Of a stretch of DNA of 9,888 bases, positions 1 to 5,881 are shown one piece after another. The position numbers and the translations under genes are program-made. Origin of the DNA: an uncultured Coriobacteriaceae bacterium (GTDB lineage: Bacteria > Actinomycetota > Coriobacteriia > Coriobacteriales > UMGS124). The stretch's first letter is position 1. Every line of letters starts with the position of its first letter. The DNA is taken from the NCBI GenBank assembly GCA_900555105.1, contig USJP01000031.1:1-9888 (forward strand). Direction: 5' to 3'. A model generated the notes under the pieces. The model was not told where the DNA came from. It saw nothing but the letters and a program-made list of their open reading frames with translations, and made no database searches.

Positions 1-1
1 G

Positions 2-289
2 GACGACGTGCCTGTGCGCGACGAGGTGCGCGGCGCCTGCGAGATGCTCGGCTACGACGTGTTCCAGGTAGCCAACGAGGGCAAGATGGTGGCCGTTGTG
101 CCCGCCGACGAGGCCGACGCCGCGCTTGCCGCCATGCGCGCAAGCCGCTATGGCGAGAACGCCGCGATTATCGGCGAGGTCTGCGAGCCCGCCTGCGAGG
201 GCGGTCACACCGTTCGCCTGAAGACCGCGTTTGGCTCCACACGCATTCTTGACATGCTTGTGGGAGAGCAGCTCCCCCGCATCTGCTAG
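2..289 (+). CDS. hypE: Hydrogenase maturation protein HypE, C-terminal part (5' end outside window)
   Basis: This is the last ~95 residues of HypE. HypE works with HypF to make the cyanide ligands of the [NiFe]-hydrogenase iron: HypF carbamoylates the C-terminal cysteine of HypE, and HypE dehydrates it with ATP to a thiocyanate that is passed to HypC/HypD. The visible part shows the family's C-terminal signature: a PVRDEVRGACEMLG segment, the ANEGKMVAVVP strand, an IIGEV motif, a TAFGSTRILDML segment and the terminal PRIC with the essential cysteine as the last residue. The tail is intact, so the protein is probably active. The reading frame is open to the left edge, so the GTG at position 8 is internal and not a start. 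Other hyp genes are expected just upstream. The next gene, pgi, follows after 67 bases with no visible terminator, so read-through is possible. Identification is firm from family knowledge. Confidence 0.93.
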   Translation, partial: DDVPVRDEVRGACEMLGYDVFQVANEGKMVAVVPADEADAALAAMRASRYGENAAIIGEVCEPACEGGHTVRLKTAFGSTRILDMLVGEQLPRIC

Positions 290-344
290 CATTTCACTCA
301 CGTCTGGCCCGTATACACCGAGGCCATGTTCGACGACCTTGATT

Positions 345-350
345 GGAGAG
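345..350 (+). promoter_or_regulatory. Ribosome binding site that sets the pgi start
   Basis: GGAGAG lies six bases before the GTG at 357. No comparable Shine-Dalgarno sequence precedes the upstream in-frame ATG at 231, which is inside hypE. This decides the start of the isomerase gene. Confidence 0.7.
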
Positions 351-356
351 TCTGCC

Positions 357-2078
357 GTGACTCGCAAAAACATCGCACAAGCGCCGTGCCCTGCCGAGAA
401 ACTCGTGGCAGAGCATGTGCCCTCCCGCATGCACGTCAAGGACAGCACCCTGTATGACTTCAGCGATGTTGCCCTGGACAGTGCGCGCAACTTCATGGGT
501 TGGACCGACCTGGCAAGCAACCCCCCCACCCCGATTGAGCAGATCGAGGAGTTCGCCCGCGGCGTGGCCGACGACGACATCAACTACGTAGGCCTTCTCG
601 GCGAGGGCGGCAGCTCCCAGGCACCCATGACCATCACAAAGCTCTGCGCTGCCCTGCACCCCCACGTGCGCTTCTCCACGCTCGACTCCCTGTCGCCCGT
701 GTACGTGAGGCAGATCCTGCACGGTGTGGACTACGCGCATGCCATCTTCATCGTGTCAAGCAAGTCGGGCGGCACACTCGAGACGCTCTCGCTGTATCAC
801 GTCATCTGGGAGGATGTTGTCCGCGAGCTCGGTGAGCAGGAGGCCGGCAAGCACTTCGTGGCCATCACCGACCCGGGCAGCGACCTGGAGAAGCTTGCCC
901 GCGAGCGCTCCTTCCGCGGCGTGTTCCTCGGCGAGCCCACCGTTGGTGGTCGTTTCTCGGCACTGTCGGTCTTCGGCCTGGTACCGGCGGCCTTGTGCGG
1001 CCTGGACGTGCGCGACATGGTGGCTCGCGCCGCCGAGATGGAGCGCATGTGCTCCCAGGACAGCCTGAACAACCCCGCCGTGCAGCTGGCGAGCTTCCTC
1101 ATCACGAACCTCTCCCCCGCCTCGGCCAACTGCTTCACCTACATCTCGCCCCAGCCGGGGCGCGTCTTCGGCCTGTGGATGGAGCAGCTCATCGCAGAGA
1201 GCCTCGGCAAGGACGGCAAGGGCGTCGTGCCTCACATCGAGATCGACGTCAACCTGCTCAACCACCATCAGCCCATGCACCCCGTGGTGGTGTACCACAC
1301 CAACGCCGACTCCACGTTCGACCGCGAGGCTTCTATGCTCTCGCCCAACGTGCCGCAGCGCTCCTACATGCTCGAGGACCCCATGGACATCGGGCGCCAC
1401 TTCGTGCTGTGGGAGTACGCCACCGCGTTCATGGGCTGGCTCATGGAGGTCCCGCCTTTCAACCAGCCCGACGTGCAGGCCGCCAAGACCAACACAAAAG
1501 CAATTCTCGCAGGTCATTTGCCTGACCGCACGCATCGCCTGGCCGAGCCTTGGGTGTGCGCCGAGTACTCCGACGAGTTCGCCTCGCAGACGGGCATCGT
1601 CGACCCCACGCAGATGCGCTCCGTGGACTCGGTGATCGACGCCTTCATGAGCCTGGTTGAGCCTGGCTGCTGGATCTCGGTCAACGCGTTTCTTCCCTTC
1701 ACGGGCGAGCGCCGCGGCCCCATGGAAGTCATCCGCCACACACTCGCACGCCATCTGAGGGTGCCCTGCTCGCTTGAGATCGGCCCTCGCTACCTTCACT
1801 CGACCGGCCAGCTCCAGAAGGGCGGCGAGAACACCGGCCTCTTCCTCATTCTCTCGGGCAACGAGGTCAACGACCTGCAGGTTCCCAACACCCAGTACAG
1901 CCTGGGCCAGCTTGAGGTCGCGCAGAGCAAGGGCGACCTGGAGACGCTCTCGGCCAAGGGACGCCGTGCACTGCACCTGCACATGATCGACACCGACGCC
2001 GACACCCTGTGGAGGCTGGCGCACGCCTTTGAGGAAGCCGGAACGAGGATTGCCATCAAGCGCGCCTTGGGCAAGTAG
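357..2078 (+). CDS. pgi: Glucose-6-phosphate isomerase, transaldolase-fusion type, stand-alone
   Basis: This 573-residue protein should interconvert glucose 6-phosphate and fructose 6-phosphate in the cytoplasm (glycolysis/gluconeogenesis). It matches the isomerase half of the bifunctional transaldolase/phosphoglucose isomerases, not the classical E. coli-type enzyme. Visible motifs: GEGGSS at 82-87, the sugar-phosphate-binding SSKSGGT at 134-140, TDPGS at 171-175, VGGRFSALS at 196-203, EQLIAES at 276-282 (E281 is the likely catalytic base) and HSTGQLQKGG at 481-490 (H481 likely opens the ring). The transaldolase half (~350 residues) is absent, since the gene starts close to the isomerase core. 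The GTG start at 357 is chosen for its GGAGAG site; the open frame reaches back to 231 but would overlap hypE. The usual Met in GMGGSS is Glu here. The downstream reductase gene begins 10 bases after the stop, so the two are probably co-transcribed. The family call is strong; catalytic residue assignment is by analogy. Confidence 0.88.
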   Translation: MTRKNIAQAPCPAEKLVAEHVPSRMHVKDSTLYDFSDVALDSARNFMGWTDLASNPPTPIEQIEEFARGVADDDINYVGLLGEGGSSQAPMTITKLCAALHPHVRFSTLDSLSPVYVRQILHGVDYAHAIFIVSSKSGGTLETLSLYHVIWEDVVRELGEQEAGKHFVAITDPGSDLEKLARERSFRGVFLGEPTVGGRFSALSVFGLVPAALCGLDVRDMVARAAEMERMCSQDSLNNPAVQLASFLITNLSPASANCFTYISPQPGRVFGLWMEQLIAESLGKDGKGVVPHIEIDVNLLNHHQPMHPVVVYHTNADSTFDREASMLSPNVPQRSYMLEDPMDIGRHFVLWEYATAFMGWLMEVPPFNQPDVQAAKTNTKAILAGHLPDRTHRLAEPWVCAEYSDEFASQTGIVDPTQMRSVDSVIDAFMSLVEPGCWISVNAFLPFTGERRGPMEVIRHTLARHLRVPCSLEIGPRYLHSTGQLQKGGENTGLFLILSGNEVNDLQVPNTQYSLGQLEVAQSKGDLETLSAKGRRALHLHMIDTDADTLWRLAHAFEEAGTRIAIKRALGK

Positions 2079-2088
2079 GGGGTGCCGT

Positions 2089-2892
2089 ATGAAGAACGTC
2101 GCGATTGTGACGGGGGCCACCTCGGGCGTGGGACGCGAGTTTGTACGGCAGCTCGACGAGATGCTGTATGGCTCCATCGACGAGATCTGGGCGGTGGCGC
2201 GCAGCGCCGAGGGACTCTCTCAACTGTCTGAGATGGCCCGCACGCCCGTGCGCGCCTTTGCGCTCGACCTGACCGACCCCAGCGCCCCGCGCCAGCTGGA
2301 AATGACGCTGGAACTGGAGCGTGCAGCACAGGGCGTAAACGTCGTCTGGCTCGTCAACAGCGCAGGGTCGGGATGGTTTGGAGGCTATCAGGATATGGAC
2401 AGCTCGGCCGTGCGCCGCATGGTCGAGCTCAACTGCCTGGCCCTTGCCGACATCACCTCGGCAGCCCTCCCCTACATGTCGCCGGGCTCTCGCATCGTGA
2501 ACATGGCATCCATCGCGGCGTTTTTGCCCCTGCCCGGCATGGCTCTGTATGCAGCGACGAAGCGCTTTGTGCTCGACCTCACGCACGGCCTCAACGAAGA
2601 CCTGCGCGGCACGGGAATCAACGCCTGCGCAGTGTGCCCCAAAGCGATGCGCACGGGCTTCTGGGACGGCGCGGGCTCCGACGAGGCCAAGGGCATGGGC
2701 TTCTTCTTTGGCACGGAAGACGTTGCCGACGTGGTGCGCAAGGCCATCCACGCCGTGCAGATGGGCCGCGGCAGCGTCGTCACTTCGCCCGACATGAAGC
2801 TTGCCTGTGCCGCCTTCAAGGTGATGCCCTACGGCCTGCTCTGCGGGCTCACCAAGGCGGCTTTAGCGGCACGCCGGTCACTGGCCTACTAA
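2089..2892 (+). CDS. Short-chain dehydrogenase/reductase (SDR), substrate unknown
   Basis: This is a 267-residue classical SDR oxidoreductase, predicted cytoplasmic and NAD(P)-dependent. The Rossmann glycine motif TGATSGVG is at residues 8-15, the NSAG motif at 90-93, and the full catalytic tetrad is present: N115, S141, Y154 and K158 (YAATK). R38 after the second strand suggests a preference for NADP(H), as basic residues there bind the 2'-phosphate; this is inference. Length is near the usual ~250, with a slightly longer hydrophobic/basic C-terminus (about 240-265). The ATG at 2089 is preceded by AGGGGGTG, which overlaps the pgi stop codon, so translation is probably coupled to pgi. The open frame extends back to 2029 inside pgi, but no good ribosome site supports that start. 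The closest type is the YqjQ/DltE-like group of general SDRs; the substrate cannot be named. The strong terminator at 2935-2964 follows. Confidence 0.88.
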   Translation: MKNVAIVTGATSGVGREFVRQLDEMLYGSIDEIWAVARSAEGLSQLSEMARTPVRAFALDLTDPSAPRQLEMTLELERAAQGVNVVWLVNSAGSGWFGGYQDMDSSAVRRMVELNCLALADITSAALPYMSPGSRIVNMASIAAFLPLPGMALYAATKRFVLDLTHGLNEDLRGTGINACAVCPKAMRTGFWDGAGSDEAKGMGFFFGTEDVADVVRKAIHAVQMGRGSVVTSPDMKLACAAFKVMPYGLLCGLTKAALAARRSLAY

Positions 2893-2934
2893 GGCGCGCG
2901 CCACCACACTCGCTCTTCTTCCATACCGATGCAC

Positions 2935-2964
2935 AAAAAAGGGTCCGCATATGCGGGCCCTTTT
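2935..2964. terminator. Bidirectional rho-independent terminator between the SDR and slyD genes
   Basis: An eight-pair stem (2941-2948 with 2953-2960, one G-T pair) closes an ATAT loop. It has AAAAAA before it and TTTT after it, so both strands give a GC-rich hairpin followed by a U run. It sits between convergent genes and can end both transcripts. Confidence 0.88.
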
Positions 2965-3025
2965 GCATGGCGTAGATAAGCGCACACAAGCGCCGTATGA
3001 GGCTGCAGCGCCGTATATCCGAGGC

Positions 3026-3508
3026 TTAGTGGCAACCGGAGCAGCCGCCGCCACAATCGCTGCAGGAACCGCCGCAGCAGGACTCGGGGGCCTCCTCGCG
3101 GCTGACAAGCTCGAGCTCAAACGTCAGGGCCTTGCCGGCGAGGTTGTGGTTGAAGTCAAGGTACACCTTGCCGTCCTCGATCTTCTCAACCAGAGCAGGC
3201 ATGGGATAGCCGGCGGGGTTGCGGAAGTAAACGGTCTGGCCCACGGGAAGCTGCTCGTAGTTGGGCACGGACTCGCAGGGGATGGCCTGCACGAGGCGCT
3301 CGTCACGCTCGCCGTAGGCATCCTTGGGCTCGAAGCGAGCCGTCTTCTTGTCGCCGGGCTGCATCTCAGCGACAGTCTTCTCAAAGCCTGGGATGACCTG
3401 GTGGGCACCTTCGACGAACGTGATGGGCTCGTTGCGGTCGTAGCTGCAGTCGAACTGCGTGCCGTCGTCGAGCGTGCCGCGGTAGTGGACGGAAACCTGA
3501 GTTGCCAT
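3026..3508 (-). CDS. slyD: SlyD-type FKBP peptidyl-prolyl cis-trans isomerase with cysteine-rich tail
   Basis: This 160-residue cytoplasmic folding helper should catalyse proline cis-trans isomerisation. The FKBP core is split as in SlyD: residues 1-65 carry VHYRGTL, DGTQFD, the QVIPGFE segment and KDAYG; an insert-in-flap chaperone domain (about 66-120) follows; and the core closes with the SlyD hallmark FNHNLAGKALTFELELV. The tail from residue 143 has six cysteines (144, 145, 149, 152, 156, 159) and ends in His. It resembles a shortened form of the E. coli SlyD nickel/zinc-binding tail, which also contains CCGG and ends CGCH. E. coli SlyD passes nickel to hydrogenase with HypB, so the proximity to hypE fits a maturation role (inference). 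The ATG at 3508 is chosen because GGGAGAG lies six bases before it; the earlier ATG at 3523 overlaps that site. It has its own transcription unit, ended by the shared terminator at 2935-2964. Confidence 0.9.
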   Translation of the reverse strand: MATQVSVHYRGTLDDGTQFDCSYDRNEPITFVEGAHQVIPGFEKTVAEMQPGDKKTARFEPKDAYGERDERLVQAIPCESVPNYEQLPVGQTVYFRNPAGYPMPALVEKIEDGKVYLDFNHNLAGKALTFELELVSREEAPESCCGGSCSDCGGGCSGCH

Positions 3509-3514
3509 TGAGCT

Positions 3515-3521
3515 CTCTCCC
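3515..3521 (-). promoter_or_regulatory. Ribosome binding site of slyD
   Basis: On the minus strand GGGAGAG ends six bases before the ATG at 3508. It decides against the in-frame ATG at 3523, which would leave this site inside the coding region. Confidence 0.7.
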
Positions 3522-3657
3522 ATTCCGCACGGGGCCTATCCCCATGCTGTATCCATTAGAACGCAACGTAGATGCAGGCACCGCGCATCCAAGGGTCCAA
3601 AGGCCCAAGCCATGCGTGAACCTATGTGTACCCCGCCCGGCTCATGCCAGACAAGAA

Positions 3658-3703
3658 GTAGCGCATGAAACACCCGCGTCGAACAAAACAAAGCATGCGC
3701 TAC
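3658..3703. repeat. Perfect 10-bp inverted repeat in the slyD upstream region
   Basis: GTAGCGCATG at 3658-3667 is the exact reverse complement of CATGCGCTAC at 3694-3703, with 26 AT-richer bases between. It lies about 150 bases upstream of the slyD start and about 90 bases past the stop of the leftward TPR gene. Read leftward, the hairpin is followed by a weakly U-rich TTCTTGTCT, so it may be a terminator for the TPR genes. It could also be a regulator-binding site for slyD. The rest of 3509-3790 shows no gene and no convincing promoter. Confidence 0.6.
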
Positions 3704-3737
3704 CATAGCATATGCAACGCAGCTAAAGCCCTGCGAC

Positions 3738-3754
3738 CGGGCAAGAATTGCCCG
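3738..3754 (-). terminator. Weak hairpin terminator candidate after the TPR gene pair
   Basis: A perfect seven-pair stem (CGGGCAA with TTGCCCG) with a three-base loop lies 37 bases past the stop of the leftward TPR gene. The following minus-strand bases have only one short TTT, so it lacks a proper U tract. It may act together with the inverted repeat at 3658-3703 or just stabilise the mRNA end. Confidence 0.35.
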
Positions 3755-3790
3755 AATGACGCGCAGGATACCACCTTGTGCCAAAGCGGA

Positions 3791-4789
3791 CTAATACTCG
3801 CCACCATGTGCGTTGCCGAACTTGTCGGCAGCCTCTGCAAAGTTGGGCTGCTGCAACGCCCATGTGACGAACTCGGGCGTATCGACAACCAAGAAGTCGG
3901 CCTCATAGCAGGCAAGCAACGACTCGTCGGCACTTCCGGGTTTGAACACGGGGCGGTCGGGCAAATACGGCGGCACATAGCTGGGGCTGGCAAGAAAGAA
4001 CGCAGCCCCTGGGCACAGGCGCGCGAGGCCATTGAGGGCGCGCTTAGCGGCATCCAGGCGGCCGAGCTTGTAGAGCAGCACGCTGCGCGCGATGTGCATC
4101 CAGCAGCTGCCCTCTCGGCCATAGCGCACATCGAGGGCGTTGAGCCCTTCCTCGTCCTCAAGACGCGCGTACAGCAGCGCGGCGGTGTGGCGCACGCCCT
4201 GTCCGTCGGCAGGAGCCTCGTCAAGCATCTCGCAGGCCAGGTTGAGCGCCTGGCGATAGCAAGCCGCCTGCACAAGCAGATCGAGCCTGCGGGCACGCAT
4301 GCGCAGGTAAGGGCGCATGAACACGGCATCCCACGGGTCGGCCACGGCATCATCGTAGAGCGCCGAGTGCTGCTCGCACCACTGACGGGCCTCGGCCTCA
4401 AGCTCGCTGAGCCCATCGATGGCCTGCTCGAACGTGTCGGCCATGATGATGACGTCGAGTGTGCGCGCGTCGTAGCAGTGTGGGTCGCACTCGATGCAGC
4501 GAGCTAACAGCGCATGGGTCTGAGGAAGCTTCGAGGGCGGTTTACGGGGCGCGTCGGGGGCGGTTCCATACATCGCGTCGAGCTCGTCGTCAATGTCGCG
4601 CTGGGCGCGTGCCACAGCCTTCTCAAGCAGGAGCAGCGCCTTGTCCTCGTCGTCCTTCACGAGGGTCTCAGGCGAACGCATCGCCTGGCGCGTGAAGTCT
4701 GCCATGCGAGCGGCGTCGGTGGCCAGGCTCGGGTCGTCCTTGACGGCCTTGCGCAGAAGGCGCTCGGTGAGTTCTGCCGCTACAAGCAT
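3791..4789 (-). CDS. TPR/ST7-like helical-repeat protein, second paralog of the tandem pair
   Basis: This is a 332-residue soluble protein of unknown function with no signal peptide or membrane span. It is mostly helical and charged. Residues 158-267 look like TPR-type helical hairpins and start with MRPYLR, then a paired-helix pattern (YRQALNLACEML, GVRHTAALLYARLEDEEGL, DAAKRALNGLARLCPGA). An MRPYLR start followed by a QGVR segment recalls bacterial ST7-like TPR proteins, which are scaffolds rather than enzymes. This region aligns without gaps to residues 155-264 of the upstream gene's product, with about 40 of 110 identical positions counted by eye, so the two arose by duplication. The first ~90 residues form a separate helical, acidic segment. 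The start at 4789 is chosen for AAGGGGGAG seven bases before the ATG; the open frame runs back to 4882 inside the upstream gene. The 10-base overlap with that gene implies translational coupling. Confidence 0.75.
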   Translation of the reverse strand: MLVAAELTERLLRKAVKDDPSLATDAARMADFTRQAMRSPETLVKDDEDKALLLLEKAVARAQRDIDDELDAMYGTAPDAPRKPPSKLPQTHALLARCIECDPHCYDARTLDVIIMADTFEQAIDGLSELEAEARQWCEQHSALYDDAVADPWDAVFMRPYLRMRARRLDLLVQAACYRQALNLACEMLDEAPADGQGVRHTAALLYARLEDEEGLNALDVRYGREGSCWMHIARSVLLYKLGRLDAAKRALNGLARLCPGAAFFLASPSYVPPYLPDRPVFKPGSADESLLACYEADFLVVDTPEFVTWALQQPNFAEAADKFGNAHGGEY

Positions 4790-5814
4790 GTCTGGTCTCC
4801 CCCTTCCCGTTCCTGTGCCGCCTGGGCCCTCGACTCCTCCAGCACACGAGCCGCCTCCACATCGGGGTGCATCGATATCCATGAGCTCAGAGGGCTCGAG
4901 AAGTCCCCGCAGTTCTCATCGAGCACGACGGCCGCCTCGCTCACCGCGATGAACAGCTCGTCGTCGCTGCCCTCCGCGTACTCGAGGTGGCCGAAGAGGC
5001 CGGCGGGCAGTTCGTCCTGGTAGGCAAGGGTGACGCCAGCCTGGGGATAGGCGCGCATGACGGCATGCAGCTCACGCTCGGCCGCCTCGAAATCGCGGCG
5101 CTTGTAGGCCAAGAAGAGTTCGGCCAAGGCAAACCAGGCGTTGTCGTCACCCGGATAGCGCTCGCGCAGCGCATGGAAGCCGGCCTCGTCCTCAAGCTTC
5201 ACGTAGTCGAGGGCCGCAACCTGCCTGAACCCGGCAACGTCGTCATGGTCGGCATCAAGCATCTTGAGGCAGACCTCGAGCGAGACGCGGTAGCGTCCCA
5301 GGCTCAGCTGCTCGTTGGCTATGTCGAGCATCCAACGCAGGTAGGGCTTCATGTACGGCCCCATGCCCATGTGGCCCTGCATGGGCATGGCATGCACGGC
5401 GCGCGCTCGCTCGGCGCACTCGTCATGCACGCGTTCGGCTCCCTCGACAAGGAAGTCGAGCATCTCCTGGCGCGTGGGGCGTTGGAGGTTCTTCTGAATG
5501 CGCAGCGCGTCATGGCAAGCAGGGTCGAGCTTAAGGGCCTCGTCGACCATGGCAGTGGCCTCTACGGTGCTGCGGTTGACGTCGTCTTGGGTTTTCGCCT
5601 CAATGACCTGGTGGTCAAAAATCTGGGCGGCTCGGCCGGCGAGAGCAAAGGCACGGTCGGCATCCGTCTGCGGCAGGGCGTCGCGATCCTTGGCATATCG
5701 CTCGGGAAAAGCCGAGAGCATGGCGACAAGGTTGGGATACTCCTTTGCCGCCGTGGAGGACGCCCAGCGCACGGCCAGGCGCTCAAAGTCTTCAGAAGCA
5801 GGAACCATGCTCAT
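4780..5814 (-). CDS. TPR/ST7-like helical-repeat protein, first paralog, with Met/His cluster
   Basis: This is a 344-residue soluble helical protein of unknown function, without signal peptide or membrane segment. Residues 80-110 hold one TPR-like hairpin (VDEALKLDPACHDAL). Residues 155-264 hold the MKPYLR-headed repeat region shared, gap-free, with the downstream paralog; both keep KLEDEAGF/RLEDEEGL, an RY pair and a conserved Trp (W227 here). Just before MKPYLR is a cluster found only in this copy: M143, M145, H148, M149, M151 and M155, with H141 close by. This resembles Met-rich metal-binding stretches, though it may be only a flexible linker. The C-terminus (from about 285) is acidic then Glu/Arg/Gln-rich. 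The ATG at 5814 is favoured over the one at 5808 because AAAGGGGGA lies six bases before it. A terminator overlapping the end of the upstream sensor gene separates the two, but no separate promoter is evident, so partial read-through is likely. Confidence 0.75.
   Translation of the reverse strand: MSMVPASEDFERLAVRWASSTAAKEYPNLVAMLSAFPERYAKDRDALPQTDADRAFALAGRAAQIFDHQVIEAKTQDDVNRSTVEATAMVDEALKLDPACHDALRIQKNLQRPTRQEMLDFLVEGAERVHDECAERARAVHAMPMQGHMGMGPYMKPYLRWMLDIANEQLSLGRYRVSLEVCLKMLDADHDDVAGFRQVAALDYVKLEDEAGFHALRERYPGDDNAWFALAELFLAYKRRDFEAAERELHAVMRAYPQAGVTLAYQDELPAGLFGHLEYAEGSDDELFIAVSEAAVVLDENCGDFSSPLSSWISMHPDVEAARVLEESRAQAAQEREGGDQTCL
4797..4805 (-). promoter_or_regulatory. Ribosome binding site of the second TPR paralog
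   Basis: AAGGGGGAG on the minus strand lies seven bases before the ATG at 4789, inside the end of the upstream paralog. It fixes the start and gives a 332-residue product instead of the 363-residue frame from 4882. Confidence 0.7.
5361..5390. repeat. Perfect 11-bp inverted repeat inside a coding region
   Basis: CCATGCCCATG at 5361-5371 and CATGGGCATGG at 5380-5390 are exact reverse complements separated by eight bases. The structure lies in the first TPR paralog and encodes its Met-rich stretch around residues 143-151. It would form a strong hairpin in the mRNA. Confidence 0.75.
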
Positions 5815-5852
5815 CGCGAGTCCCCCTTTCGGTACAACGTTGGGTGGATCAG

Positions 5853-5881
5853 AAAAATCGCGGGCAGGCGCGTCACCCGCG
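5853..5881 (-). terminator. Rho-independent terminator overlapping the sensor gene stop codon
   Basis: On the minus strand a seven-pair stem (5875-5881 with 5859-5865, including one T-G pair) with a nine-base loop is followed by ATTTTT at 5858-5853. The stop codon of the sensor gene (5875-5873) overlaps the stem and loop. Ribosomes finishing that gene would cover the hairpin, so termination may depend on translation. Confidence 0.65.

Noticed and set aside
249..254. Exact TTGACA promoter -35 hexamer
   Set aside because: It is inside hypE coding sequence (conserved ILDML region) and no -10 hexamer lies 16-18 bases downstream.
2029..2088. Earlier start for the SDR gene inside pgi
   Set aside because: The Rossmann strand begins right after the ATG at 2089, which has a good ribosome site; the extension has no SDR character.
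756..2177. Long minus-strand open frame (473 residues) opposite pgi
   Set aside because: It is the antisense shadow of a well-supported enzyme gene, has no family resemblance, and is rich in His, Arg and Val as expected from reversed GC-rich codons.
2951..3511. Plus-strand open frame of 186 residues opposite slyD
   Set aside because: slyD is unmistakable on the other strand, and this frame begins inside the terminator hairpin.
3509..3523. Earlier ATG for slyD (adds five residues)
   Set aside because: This ATG overlaps the GGGAGAG ribosome site that serves the ATG at 3508, and SlyD proteins start close to the first beta strand.
3665..4507. Plus-strand open frame of 280 residues opposite the second TPR paralog
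   Set aside because: The minus-strand product is homologous to its neighbour and has a strong ribosome site, so the plus-strand frame is a shadow.
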